Positions 49,806-57,841 of a stretch of DNA of 64,000 nucleotides are shown piece after piece (position 1 is the first letter of the stretch; every line of letters begins with the position of its first letter). The position numbers were made by a program, and so were the translations under genes. Source of the stretch: SIG587 sp045544035 (lineage in GTDB: Bacteria > Bacillota > Clostridia > Oscillospirales > Acutalibacteraceae); the NCBI GenBank assembly GCA_045544035.1, contig JAZPYE010000016.1, positions 1-64,000 on the forward strand, in the 5' to 3' direction. Under the pieces are notes generated by a model, which was given only the letters and a program-made list of their open reading frames with translations, searched no databases and was not told the origin of the DNA.

Positions 49806-50572
49806 CTTATAAAAAACGAAGCTATTAAGGTCAAAACCGCGGCAACAATTAAACCGCTTAAAAGGTAAAATATAAAAAGCGTTATAAAGTCCTTAAGGGC
49901 TGCGCTGTGAATTCCGAGATTTTGAAATTTCAAAAAAACAAGGGCTACACTGGGTGCCGTGCCAAGCATCAAAAAGGCCGAAATTAAGGCAGTTTTAAGG
50001 TGCATTCGGCTTTGCCTTTTCAGTAGATAAAAGGAGCTTATAAACAGCAGTGAAAACACAACTGCCGATGCCAAAAACACCCCTTTAAATCTAGTGTAAA
50101 ATCGGCACAAATATCCGATTATTTCAGGTGTTGTGGTGCTTAAGGCTTCCCCAACGCAAAGGAAAACCGTTTGCTCTAAAATCCCCCTTGTTTCCTCGGA
50201 ATAGCCGGACATTTTTTCCTCTGCGGCAAGAAAGATTTTATCACTTATTTCACCTTTGATTTTGGTGTCATCGGCGGTAAAATTTTCGCCTTTAACAGAA
50301 GAATTTATAAAGGGAATAAGGTTCATTTTCACATCGTTTTCGGTAACGATATCATCGAAAAAGCCCTCCTCAAAGCCACCTGCCTGCCCAATGTGGTTAA
50401 GCCCCTCTCGAGCCTCAAGGGCGGCTTTTTTTGCATAATCACTTTCCTCCAAAACCGCAAAAATCACCGAGGTTGAGCCCATTGCAAAAATGCCCCAGGA
50501 AAGAACTGCTACAAAAAGAAAGAATGCGGTCAAAAAGGCGAAAACCACCTTTAAATAACTGTTTTTTCTCAT
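49781..50572 (-). CDS. Hypothetical membrane protein of the sortase operon
   Basis: 263 residues. A first membrane helix (about 8-32) is followed by an outside domain of about 130 residues (LEESDYAKKAALEAREGLN, EISDKIFLAAEEKMSGYSEETRGILEQTVF) and three more helices (about 165-185, 195-215, 228-255). I do not recognise a named family. It starts 4 bases after the sortase gene, so it probably belongs to the same function, but it has no LPXTG motif. Confidence 0.7.
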   Translation of the reverse strand: MRKNSYLKVVFAFLTAFFLFVAVLSWGIFAMGSTSVIFAVLEESDYAKKAALEAREGLNHIGQAGGFEEGFFDDIVTENDVKMNLIPFINSSVKGENFTADDTKIKGEISDKIFLAAEEKMSGYSEETRGILEQTVFLCVGEALSTTTPEIIGYLCRFYTRFKGVFLASAVVFSLLFISSFYLLKRQSRMHLKTALISAFLMLGTAPSVALVFLKFQNLGIHSAALKDFITLFIFYLLSGLIVAAVLTLIASFFIRKKGSVSV

Positions 50573-50576
50573 AGTT

Positions 50577-51224
50577 CTATTTCACCACCGGTCCTGACAG
50601 AAAATCGGCATAAACAAAAAATCGCTTTGCGGAAACGCCAAAGCTTCCCTCGCCGTAATAGCAGGTGTAAAGCACCAAATTTTCCCTGTTTTCACCTAAA
50701 TCATAGGCCGTTTTATCGGTATCATCTTTAACTGCCGTGCCACTCACCCTGTAGACAAAAACACCGTAATTCGTGGTGATTTTAATGTTGTCGCCAACCT
50801 TTATATCCTCAAGATTATAAAGGAAAGAGCTGTTATGCCCACCAATGAGCACCGTTGAGCCTGTGCCGGGGAAACTGCTTCCCATATACTGACAAAGGCC
50901 ACGGGAAAGCAGATAATCCGAGTCCCCGAAAATAAGCGGCAGACTAATTCCCAGCGTTTCAATCTCCACCCTGCCAAAGCTTTCGGAATATTTTGGAAAT
51001 GTGATTTCATCGCCATTTACCACACCTGAAAAAACATCACTGCCCTTAAAGGTGTCCTGAATTTCACTTGTGTTTGTATTTACACTAAAGCTTGCCATAT
51101 TAAAAATCGAAAAACCAATGTCAATTATGGGGGAAAACAAAAGGTAAATAAACAGGTAGGCTAAAATTAAAAAGACTAACGGCAATAATAAATACGCCGT
51201 TAGCCCCTGAAGTTTTTTATTCAT
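50577..51224 (-). CDS. Sortase-family transpeptidase (class D-like)
   Basis: 215 residues. An N-terminal membrane helix (about 9-32) and a sortase beta-barrel: ETLGISLPLIFGDSDYLLSRGLCQYMGSSFPGTGSTVLIGGHNSSFLYNLEDIKVGD carries the catalytic His (GGHN), LVLYTCYYG the Cys and AKRFFVYA the Arg. It should cleave sorting signals and attach proteins to the wall or to each other, but no LPXTG-type substrate is encoded in the window. It overlaps the upstream gene by 8 bases. Confidence 0.85.
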   Translation of the reverse strand: MNKKLQGLTAYLLLPLVFLILAYLFIYLLFSPIIDIGFSIFNMASFSVNTNTSEIQDTFKGSDVFSGVVNGDEITFPKYSESFGRVEIETLGISLPLIFGDSDYLLSRGLCQYMGSSFPGTGSTVLIGGHNSSFLYNLEDIKVGDNIKITTNYGVFVYRVSGTAVKDDTDKTAYDLGENRENLVLYTCYYGEGSFGVSAKRFFVYADFLSGPVVK

Positions 51225-51792
51225 TGTTTACTTTTGCCTTTCTAAATGCAAAAATGCAGGTAACATAGGTTGCCGCAATGAGGGTGAACGAAACCGCGCC
51301 GAAAACAAGATGTTTGTTTTTTACACCTGTTATCTTAATAATTGCTGCGCCGCTAAAAACCGTTCTTCCCGAACTGTCGGTTATGGTCACATACTCATCG
51401 GAATAAACAATCTTTAAATCCAAAACTGCGCCTGCCTTTTTAGCAAGCTCGGCAATTTTCACCTTAGCCGCTGCGTCGAAGCTTTCCAGCCCCACCACCG
51501 ATGGGCTGAATTTTGGAACCTGCCCATCTAAAATTTCAATGCCCTCATCAATGTAGCCAATAATTTCATCCGACTGGGCTTTGGAAACATCAACAGTCAA
51601 AAAGAAGTTTCTTGCCTGATTAAAATATTCCACGGGCACAGAGTATCTCTTGCCCCCTGCTGAGTAAACCCCTTGAACCTTTTCAAGAATAGCTTGTTCG
51701 TTGGCATTGATACCGCCCTCGGCGCTAACCGAAACGGCACTTACCAAAATCACAAGCACAAATACACAAAGAAATTTTAAAAAATTTTTCAC
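51217..51792 (-). CDS. Hypothetical exported protein with C-terminal membrane anchor
   Basis: 191 residues from a GTG start (AAGGGAGG 6 bases upstream). Signal peptide (1-24, ending SVSA), an exterior domain of about 130 residues (LEKVQGVYSAGGKRYSVPVEYFNQARNFF, IGYIDEGIEILDGQVPKFSPSV, VLDLKIVYSDEYVTITDSSGRTVFS) and a terminal helix (about 165-185) with a short basic tail (RKAKVNNE). There is no LPXTG box, so it is held by the helix rather than sorted. First gene of the sortase operon; role unknown. Confidence 0.7.
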   Translation of the reverse strand: MKNFLKFLCVFVLVILVSAVSVSAEGGINANEQAILEKVQGVYSAGGKRYSVPVEYFNQARNFFLTVDVSKAQSDEIIGYIDEGIEILDGQVPKFSPSVVGLESFDAAAKVKIAELAKKAGAVLDLKIVYSDEYVTITDSSGRTVFSGAAIIKITGVKNKHLVFGAVSFTLIAATYVTCIFAFRKAKVNNE

Positions 51793-51860
51793 TTTTTTTC
51801 CTCCCTTAATTTACACTCATAACAAGTATATCCAAGGAAGGAGATTTTTATTCCGAAAAA

Positions 51861-52007
51861 TTATTTTTTAATAAGTTTTGCGCGGCGGAAAATAAGGCGG
51901 GCAAGACGCTTTTCAAGAATGGCAAGCTTTCTTTCATTGAAAAAGCCCCAAACCACAATTCCTATTAAAATGGCTTCTACGATTGTGCTGAATACTGATA
52001 AAACCAT
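51861..52007 (-). CDS. Small single-pass membrane protein, 48 residues, behind a LexA-like site
   Basis: ATG 52007 has TTAGGAGG 6-7 bases upstream and a full sigma-A promoter. The product MVLSVFSTIVEAILIGIVVWGFF... then a Lys/Arg-rich half (NERKLAILEKRLARLIFRRAKLIKK) is one N-terminal membrane helix plus an amphipathic basic tail. A perfect GAAC-N4-GTTC palindrome sits between the promoter and the ribosome site. Small membrane proteins under LexA control include the division inhibitor YneA of Bacillus; homology is not claimed. Function unknown. Confidence 0.75.
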   Translation of the reverse strand: MVLSVFSTIVEAILIGIVVWGFFNERKLAILEKRLARLIFRRAKLIKK

Positions 52008-52018
52008 AATAACCTCCT

Positions 52019-52038
52019 AAAAGAACATTTGTTCTTTT
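52019..52038. promoter_or_regulatory. LexA/DinR-like operator
   Basis: An 8-bp-arm palindrome AAAAGAAC-ATTT-GTTCTTTT. The core GAAC-N4-GTTC is the Gram-positive SOS box core. It lies 6 bases after the -10 box, over or just past the start of transcription, ideal for repression. A simple mRNA hairpin next to the ribosome site is the alternative reading. Confidence 0.55.
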
Positions 52039-52043
52039 TCTTT

Positions 52044-52071
52044 ATTATACACCTTTTTTGGCATTTGTCAA
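52044..52071 (-). promoter_or_regulatory. Promoter of the 48-residue membrane protein gene
   Basis: Minus strand TTGACA (52066-52071), 16 bases, TATAAT (52044-52049); both hexamers are consensus. Confidence 0.8.
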
Positions 52072-52100
52072 CACTTTTTTAAAAGTTTTTCTATAAATAT

Positions 52101-52135
52101 AATAAAAAAAGAAAAGTCCTATAAAAAGGACTTTT
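52101..52135 (-). terminator. Terminator after the second SLOG gene
   Basis: AAAAGTCCT (52112-52120) pairs with AGGACTTTT (52127-52135), followed on the minus strand by TCTTTTTTTATT. Confidence 0.85.
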
Positions 52136-52142
52136 AGAAAGT

Positions 52143-52712
52143 TTATTCATCTTCCTCCCACACATCGGGAATTGAGCAGTAATCACGGTAGGTCATTGTG
52201 CTGTCATCACTATCGGCAAGGTTTATTATTTTTTTAGTTTTACTTGCCGCATATTTAAGGGTTGCGGCGGTTCCCCCCTGCATACCATCAAAATATGTCA
52301 GCACCAAATCGCTGTTATCAACCATAAAATCATTTCGTTTAAAATAACAGCCCTTATAATATTCCTCCGAAAGAAGTATTACCTCATCGGCATTTTTTAG
52401 CACATTGTCATAGCGTTTTTTCCAGCCTTCATCCCAGCCTGCGGTTTGATTTCTAAAGGGTAAAACGCAAATTAAATTAACAACGCAGTCCCCTTTTTCT
52501 TTAAGCAGCAAAACCATTTCGGCCGCCAAAATATCAAAGCCCATTGCCATTCCCGTGTAAAAGGTGAAGCAGTTTTCCTTGGGCAGAGAAAAAATCGCCT
52601 CTAAAAGGGAGCTTTCAAATGCAGCATACCGTGGGTCGGTGTCGCTGAACTGAAAGGGGAATTTGTTTGGGCGATAGCCTGTAAAGCAGCAAGCAAGAGT
52701 TTTATCAGTCAT
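52143..52712 (-). CDS. DUF1273/YpsA-type SLOG protein
   Basis: 189 residues. Opens with LACCFTGYRPNKFPFQF, followed by CFTFYTGMAMGFDILAAEMVL, INLICVLPFRNQTAGWDEGWKKRYDNVLKNADEVILLSEEYYKGCYFKRNDFMVDNSDLVLTYFDGMQGGTAATLKYA, the full YpsA pattern with the Rossmann-like SLOG core and a nucleotide-ligand pocket (GGT). SLOG proteins are predicted to bind nucleotide-derived ligands, and YpsA affects cell division in Bacillus. Alone between terminators, directly upstream (in map order) of groL. Confidence 0.85.
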   Translation of the reverse strand: MTDKTLACCFTGYRPNKFPFQFSDTDPRYAAFESSLLEAIFSLPKENCFTFYTGMAMGFDILAAEMVLLLKEKGDCVVNLICVLPFRNQTAGWDEGWKKRYDNVLKNADEVILLSEEYYKGCYFKRNDFMVDNSDLVLTYFDGMQGGTAATLKYAASKTKKIINLADSDDSTMTYRDYCSIPDVWEEDE

Positions 52713-52728
52713 TTTAATTCCTTTTTAG

Positions 52729-52759
52729 AAAACGCCAAGCCAAAAGGCTTGTCGTTTTT
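52729..52759 (-). terminator. Terminator of groSL
   Basis: AAAACG-CCAAGCC pairs with GGCTTG-CGTTTT (one mismatch) around AAA, just past the groL stop. A T tract is weak on the minus strand (TTTTCTAAAAAGG). Confidence 0.75.
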
Positions 52760-52764
52760 TGTTT

Positions 52765-54399
52765 TTAATACATTCCGCCGGCTCCTGCGGCTGCAGCAGC
52801 TGCTGCGGCATCGGCTGCGGGGTCCTTTTTATCGGCAACAAGAGATTCGGTGGTTAGCACCATAGAAGCCACCGATGCTGCATTTTGAAGTGCGCAACGG
52901 GTTACCTTTGTGGGGTCAACGATACCTGCTTCAATCATATCGGTGTAGGTTTCGCTGTAAGCATCGAAGCCGAAATTGCTCTTTCCTGCCGAAACTATTT
53001 TATCAACGATAACCGAGCCCTCAAGGCCTGCGTTAGCAGCAATTTGGCGAATAGGTGCTTCAAGTGCCTTTAAAACAATGTTAACACCTGTTTTCTCATC
53101 GCCCTCGGTGGAGTTAAGTAGCTCTTTAACCGAACTAATAGCATTAACAAGGGCAACACCGCCACCTGCAACAATGCCCTCCTCAACGGCGGCCTTGGTT
53201 GCGGCAAGGGCATCCTCGATGCGGAGTTTTTTCTCCTTCATTTCGATTTCGGTTGCGGCGCCAACCTTAACAACTGCAACACCGCCTGCAAGCTTTGCAA
53301 GGCGCTCTTGGAGCTTTTCTCTGTCAAAATCAGAGGTTGTGGTTTCGATTTGATTTTTAATCTGATTTACGCGGTCTTTAATTGCATCGGCGCTTCCTGC
53401 ACCATCAACAATGATGGTGTTTTCCTTTCCGATTTTAATTTGTCTTGCGCGACCAAGCTGATTAAGCGTGGCATCTTTGAGCTCAAGTCCTAATTCCTCG
53501 GTGATAACCTCACCGCCGGTGAGAATTGCAATGTCACGGAGCATTTCTTTTCTGCGGTCGCCAAAGCCGGGGGCTTTAACGCCAACGCAGGTGAAGGTGC
53601 CGCGAAGCTTATTAACAATAAGGGTAGAAAGAGCCTCTCCCTCAATATCTTCAGCAATGATAACAAGCTTTTTACCAGCACCTACAATTTGCTCAAGAAG
53701 GGGCAGAATTTCCTGAATGTTGGAAATTTTCTTATCTGTAATTAAAACAACGGGGTCATCAATAATGGCCTCCATTTTATCTGTATCGGTTGCCATATAA
53801 GGGGTGATATAACCACGGTCAAACTGCATACCCTCAACAACCTCGGTGTAGGTCTCAGCAGTTTTGGACTCCTCAACGGTGATAACGCCGTCAGCCGAAA
53901 CCTTTTCCATTGCCTCGGCAATAAGGTTACCGATAACCTCATCCCCTGCCGAAACGGTGGCAACGCGGGCAATATCAGCCGAGCCGCTTACCTTTTTGGA
54001 ATTAGAAACAACGGTTTTAACAGCCACATCAACAGCCTTGCTGATGCCCTTTTTAACAACCATTGGGTTTGCGCCTGCGGCAACATTCTTCATTCCCTCA
54101 AGAATTAAAGCCTGAGCGAGAACGGTTGCGGTGGTGGTGCCATCACCTGCGGCATCGTTTGTCTTAACCGAAACTTCCTTAACAAGCTGTGCGCCCATGT
54201 TCTCAAAGGGGTCATCAAGCTCAATTTCCTTTGCAATGGTAACACCATCGTTGGTGATAAGGGGGGAGCCGTACTTTTTATCAAGAACAACATTTCTGCC
54301 CTTAGGACCTAAGGTCACCTTAACTGCATCGGCAAGCTGGTCAACACCTGCCTGAAGGGCCTTTCTTGCCTCTTCACCGAAAATAATTTGTTTAGCCAT
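52765..54399 (-). CDS. groL: Chaperonin GroEL
   Basis: 544 residues, full length. ATP-binding GDGTTTATVLA, KVTLGPKGRNVVLDKKYGSPLITNDGVTIAKEIEL and the late AAVEEGIVAGGGVALVNA are standard; the C-terminus ends AAAGAGGMY with the usual GGM. It forms the 14-mer folding chamber with GroES and lies 17 bases after groS. Controlled by HrcA through the CIRCE element upstream. Confidence 0.98.
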   Translation of the reverse strand: MAKQIIFGEEARKALQAGVDQLADAVKVTLGPKGRNVVLDKKYGSPLITNDGVTIAKEIELDDPFENMGAQLVKEVSVKTNDAAGDGTTTATVLAQALILEGMKNVAAGANPMVVKKGISKAVDVAVKTVVSNSKKVSGSADIARVATVSAGDEVIGNLIAEAMEKVSADGVITVEESKTAETYTEVVEGMQFDRGYITPYMATDTDKMEAIIDDPVVLITDKKISNIQEILPLLEQIVGAGKKLVIIAEDIEGEALSTLIVNKLRGTFTCVGVKAPGFGDRRKEMLRDIAILTGGEVITEELGLELKDATLNQLGRARQIKIGKENTIIVDGAGSADAIKDRVNQIKNQIETTTSDFDREKLQERLAKLAGGVAVVKVGAATEIEMKEKKLRIEDALAATKAAVEEGIVAGGGVALVNAISSVKELLNSTEGDEKTGVNIVLKALEAPIRQIAANAGLEGSVIVDKIVSAGKSNFGFDAYSETYTDMIEAGIVDPTKVTRCALQNAASVASMVLTTESLVADKKDPAADAAAAAAAAGAGGMY

Positions 54400-54416
54400 T
54401 TAACATTACCTCCAAA

Positions 54417-54701
54417 TTACTCAACAATAGCCAAAATATCGCTTTGGCGGAGAATGCTGTACTCAGTGCCATCAATTTTAACCTCGTTGCCTGCATATTT
54501 TGCGGCAATAACGCGGTCGCCAACCTTAACATCCATTTTAACGTTGGCGCCATCCACCATTCCACCGGGGCCAACGGCCACAACCTCAAAAATTTCGGGT
54601 TTTTCCTTTGCTGTGGAAGTGAGAATAATGCCGCTTTTGGTGGTTTCCTCGGCCTCTATTGCCTTGGTTACAACGCGGTCGGCTAAAGGTTTAATAGTCA
54701 T
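54417..54701 (-). CDS. groS: Co-chaperonin GroES
   Basis: 94 residues, MTIKPLADRVVTKAIEAEETTKSGIILTSTAKEKPEIFEVVAVGPG with the mobile loop (TTKSGIILTS) that binds GroEL, and the roof hairpin GMVDGANVKMDVKVGD. First gene of the groSL operon, with TAGGAGG before the ATG and CIRCE in the leader. Confidence 0.98.
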   Translation of the reverse strand: MTIKPLADRVVTKAIEAEETTKSGIILTSTAKEKPEIFEVVAVGPGGMVDGANVKMDVKVGDRVIAAKYAGNEVKIDGTEYSILRQSDILAIVE

Positions 54702-54736
54702 TATTATATTCCTCCTAATGAATAATCACAGAAAAG

Positions 54737-54763
54737 TTAGCACTCGTAGCTTTCGAGTGCTAA
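54737..54763. promoter_or_regulatory. CIRCE operator (HrcA binding site)
   Basis: TTAGCACTC (54737-54745), 9 bases, GAGTGCTAA (54755-54763): a perfect CIRCE inverted repeat, located between the -10 box and groS. It implies heat-shock control by HrcA. Confidence 0.97.
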
Positions 54764-54768
54764 TTATT

Positions 54769-54796
54769 ATTGTAATCCTTTTATTTCCAAAATCAA
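54769..54796 (-). promoter_or_regulatory. Promoter of groSL
   Basis: Minus strand TTGATT (54791-54796), 16 bases, TACAAT (54769-54774), ending 5 bases before CIRCE. Confidence 0.7.
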
Positions 54797-54841
54797 GTGT
54801 TTTTTAGAAATTTAAAAGATTATTAACAAAATTTATGAAAA

Positions 54842-55777
54842 TTATTTATTTTTAGCACCAATAAATTCAGGCTCCCTTTGTGCAAGGGTGCAGGGCAGGC
54901 GGAAATTTATTGCTTTTTTCACAATTTCAAACCTTACGGTTTTGCTGTGGAAAATTTCGCCATCTAAATTTACCGAAATGGGTTTATCAGCCTCTATTTC
55001 CATTGTTTGGCACTTGCCCATTGTTACATATTTTTTTCTACATTGCATTCCCGAAGAATAAACCTTTAAAAATGAGGGCACGCGGAAGCGGGAAATTCTA
55101 TCCACTAGCAGGAATTCAAGCTTTCCATCTCTCGGGTCAGCCTCAGGGGCGCTTATGTAACCGCCGCCATAAACAGGGCCATTGGCGCAAACTGCGAAAA
55201 GGCACCTTTTAAGGCCTAAATATTTATCATCAATTTTAATTCTTATGCTAATGCCAAGCTTTCTTAAAAAGGTTTTAACAACAGCCATATTATAGGCCAT
55301 TGGGCCCGAAACCAGGGGCAGTTTTTTAAACAGTTTCATATCATCGGCAACCATTGCATCCATTCCAACCGAGCACTGATTTATGGCATAAAAATCGTTA
55401 GCCTTAATAAGGTCAAGGGAAATATCGCCACCGTTAACCTGATTTTCAATGTTTAAAAACTCATCCTTGCCGCCGAAAAACTTTAAAAAGTCGTTAGCCG
55501 AGCCACAAGGAATAACGCCCAAAGTCACATTATCGAAGCCTACAATGCCGTTAACCGTTTCAAAGCAGGTGCCTTCCCCTCCGCAGGCGAAAATGCAGAC
55601 TTTATCGCCGGTCTCAGCCTCATTTTTTGCGGCAACCTCGGCATCACCTGCGTTTTCGGTGATGATGATTTTAAAATTTTCTTCCCTGCCTTCAAAGGCT
55701 TTTTTAATCATAGGAGGCAGGCTGTCGGGGCCCTTACCCTTGCCTGCCGCAGGGTTAATTATGAAAACATACCTCAT
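54842..55777 (-). CDS. Diacylglycerol kinase-family lipid kinase
   Basis: 311 residues from ATG 55777; a TTG at 55783 that overlaps the upstream stop (TTGA) has better RBS spacing and is the alternative. Motifs of the DagK/YegS family: FIINPAAGKGKG, ITENAGDAEVAAKNE, CIFACGGEGTCFETVNGI (nucleotide loop, here GGEGT rather than the usual GGDGT), LGVIPCGSANDFLKFFG and SLDLIKANDFYAINQCSVGMDA. It phosphorylates a lipid, probably diacylglycerol for phospholipid recycling. Coupled to the upstream methyltransferase gene. Confidence 0.9.
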   Translation of the reverse strand: MRYVFIINPAAGKGKGPDSLPPMIKKAFEGREENFKIIITENAGDAEVAAKNEAETGDKVCIFACGGEGTCFETVNGIVGFDNVTLGVIPCGSANDFLKFFGGKDEFLNIENQVNGGDISLDLIKANDFYAINQCSVGMDAMVADDMKLFKKLPLVSGPMAYNMAVVKTFLRKLGISIRIKIDDKYLGLKRCLFAVCANGPVYGGGYISAPEADPRDGKLEFLLVDRISRFRVPSFLKVYSSGMQCRKKYVTMGKCQTMEIEADKPISVNLDGEIFHSKTVRFEIVKKAINFRLPCTLAQREPEFIGAKNK

Positions 55778-55779
55778 TT

Positions 55780-56913
55780 TCAAATTTTCTCCTTATTTTT
55801 AAAATACAAAAACGCCTGACATTTTATCATTCCGTTATAAAGCTTGCGGCGTTTATCGGCAGTGTCTCCGAAAAATTTTTCAAATTCATCGTGGGGGCTT
55901 ATCACACAGTATTTTTGACCGTTTCCACGGGTGAAGCGCTGTCCCATAATTTTATAAAGCGCCTCGGCGGCCTGAACATCTAAAAGGCGCTCGCCGTAGG
56001 GTGGGTTGGTTATAATCTGACAGCGTTCTTCAGGCGGTGTAAAATCCTTAACATCGCAAACGGTTGCCTTAACATAATTTTTAACCCCTGTCTTTGCGGC
56101 ATTGGCCAGGGTGAGTTCAACACAGTTTTTATCTATATCAAAGCCTGTGGCGGTGAATTCAATGTTGTGCAAAATGTTATCCTGCGCACGCATTCTCTCC
56201 TGCTGCCACGCAGTTTGAGGAATTGAGCCAAAGCGCTCTGCCGCAAAAAATCGGCGTAGTCCCGGAGCAATTTTTGCCGCCATCATAGCGCCCTCAATGA
56301 GAATGGTGCCCGAGCCGCAAAAGGGGTCGAGAAGTTTAGTATCGGGGAAAATTCTGGCGGTGTCGCAAAGGGCGGCGGCCAGGGTTTCTTTTAAAGGGGC
56401 ATCGTTGGAATTGCGCCTATAACCCCTTTTGTGAAGTCCCTCGCCCGAGGTATCAATCATAACGGTAACTTTATCTTTTAAAATAGAAAACTTTATTTTA
56501 TATTCGGGACCCGTTTCATTAAACCAGGAAATACCGTATTTCAACTTAAGTCTTTCAACAACCGCCTTTTTAATGATGGACTGGCAGTCGGGAATGCTGT
56601 GAAGGGCGGAATTTATGCTATAACCTGTTACGGGGAAGGCATCCTCTTTACCGATGTATTTGTCCCAGGGTAGTGCCTTAACGCCATCGAAAAGGGTGGT
56701 GAAATCGGTGGCGGTGAATTCACCCATATTTATAAGAATTCGCTCGGCAAAGCGAGAGTTTATGTTTGCGCGGGCAAGAATATTTGCATCGCCCTCAAAA
56801 AGCACCCTGCCGTTTTCTGCGGCAACATTTTCACAGCCCATACGCCTTAGTTCATCTGCTGCAATGCCCTCAATACCAAAAATGCAGGGGGCAACCATTT
56901 TTATTTTTTCCAT
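55780..56913 (-). CDS. THUMP-domain 23S rRNA/N2-guanine methyltransferase (RlmL N-terminal/YpsC type)
   Basis: 377 residues from ATG 56913 (AAAGGA about 10 bases upstream). An N-terminal THUMP domain (about 45-155) precedes a Rossmann methyltransferase: LLDPFCGSGTILIEGAMMA binds S-adenosylmethionine and ITNPPYGERLLD is the NPPY catalytic motif. Length matches YpsC, the stand-alone counterpart of E. coli RlmL's first half, which modifies G2445 of 23S rRNA. It lies 5 bases after the fumarase subunit gene. Confidence 0.92.
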   Translation of the reverse strand: MEKIKMVAPCIFGIEGIAADELRRMGCENVAAENGRVLFEGDANILARANINSRFAERILINMGEFTATDFTTLFDGVKALPWDKYIGKEDAFPVTGYSINSALHSIPDCQSIIKKAVVERLKLKYGISWFNETGPEYKIKFSILKDKVTVMIDTSGEGLHKRGYRRNSNDAPLKETLAAALCDTARIFPDTKLLDPFCGSGTILIEGAMMAAKIAPGLRRFFAAERFGSIPQTAWQQERMRAQDNILHNIEFTATGFDIDKNCVELTLANAAKTGVKNYVKATVCDVKDFTPPEERCQIITNPPYGERLLDVQAAEALYKIMGQRFTRGNGQKYCVISPHDEFEKFFGDTADKRRKLYNGMIKCQAFLYFKNKEKI

Positions 56914-56918
56914 TTGTT

Positions 56919-57761
56919 TTAAATCCTTTTTGTTTTGTGTCGGGTCACATGGCAACCAATGTTAACAGCCACGGGAAGCCCTGCAATGTGGGTGGGCGCC
57001 GTTTCAATGTTAACGGCAAGGGCGGTGGTGCTACCGCCAAAGCCCTGGGGGCCAATGCCAAGTTCATTTATCCTTTCTAAAAGCTCGGTTTCAAGAGCCT
57101 CATAGTAAGGGTCGGTATTTCGCTTTTCAATATCCCTTAAAAGGGCCTTTTTTGAAAGCAGTGCGCACTGCTCAAAATCACCGCCGATGCCAACACCTAC
57201 AACAATGGGTGGACATGGGTTTCCCGATGCCTTTTTAACGCAGTCAACAACGCTGTCGATAACACCTTTTCTTCCATCAAAGGGGGTGAGCATATAAATT
57301 TTGCTCATATTCTCACTGCCGAAGCCTTTGGGGGCAACGGTTATTTCTACATTCTCGCCATCAACCATCTCCAAATGGATAACGGCGGGGGTATTATCGT
57401 TTGTGTTCACACGATTAAGTGGGTCTAAAACCACAGATTTTCGAAGAAGGCCCTTTTCATAGCCAATTTTAACGCCCTCGTTAACGGCATCATTTAAGTT
57501 GCCGCCCACAAAATGCACATCCTGACCGATTTTAAGAAAAACTACGGCCATGCCCGTGTCCTGGCAAACGGGAATATCATACTCCTTGGCAAGGGAGCAA
57601 TTTTTGCAAATGTCCTTTAAAATTTCTTTGGCCAAAGGATTTTTCTCACTGCCTTGCGCTTTTTTAGCGGCGCTGACAATATCGCCCGGCAGGCTTTTAT
57701 TTGCCTGAATGCAAAGCTCTGCCACGGCATCACGCACAAGGCTCACATTTATATCCCTCAT
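56919..57761 (-). CDS. Class I (4Fe-4S) fumarate hydratase, alpha subunit, without beta subunit
   Basis: 280 residues. Three cluster-binding Cys regions typical of FumA/TtdA alpha subunits are visible: IPVCQDTGMAVVF, ASGNPCPPIVVGVGIGG and NIGCHVTRH. The protein dehydrates malate to fumarate (or the related tartrate or methylfumarate reaction) together with a beta subunit of about 180-200 residues that normally follows immediately. Here an rRNA methyltransferase follows instead and no beta subunit is in the window, so the partner must be elsewhere. Presence of an oxygen-sensitive cluster fits an anaerobe. Confidence 0.92.
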   Translation of the reverse strand: MRDINVSLVRDAVAELCIQANKSLPGDIVSAAKKAQGSEKNPLAKEILKDICKNCSLAKEYDIPVCQDTGMAVVFLKIGQDVHFVGGNLNDAVNEGVKIGYEKGLLRKSVVLDPLNRVNTNDNTPAVIHLEMVDGENVEITVAPKGFGSENMSKIYMLTPFDGRKGVIDSVVDCVKKASGNPCPPIVVGVGIGGDFEQCALLSKKALLRDIEKRNTDPYYEALETELLERINELGIGPQGFGGSTTALAVNIETAPTHIAGLPVAVNIGCHVTRHKTKRI

Positions 57762-57776
57762 TTTTTCCTTCCTTTT

Positions 57777-57820
57777 TTAAAAAAGCACCGCTTCATAAAC
57801 TGCGATTTATGATGCGGCGC
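57777..57820 (-). terminator. Terminator after the S1-domain gene
   Basis: GCACCGCTTCATAAA pairs with TTTATGATGCGGCGC (two mismatches), with T6 on the minus strand. It lies between the S1-domain gene and the fumarase subunit gene. Confidence 0.85.
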
Positions 57821-57841
57821 CGCTAATATTAGTTTTAAAAT

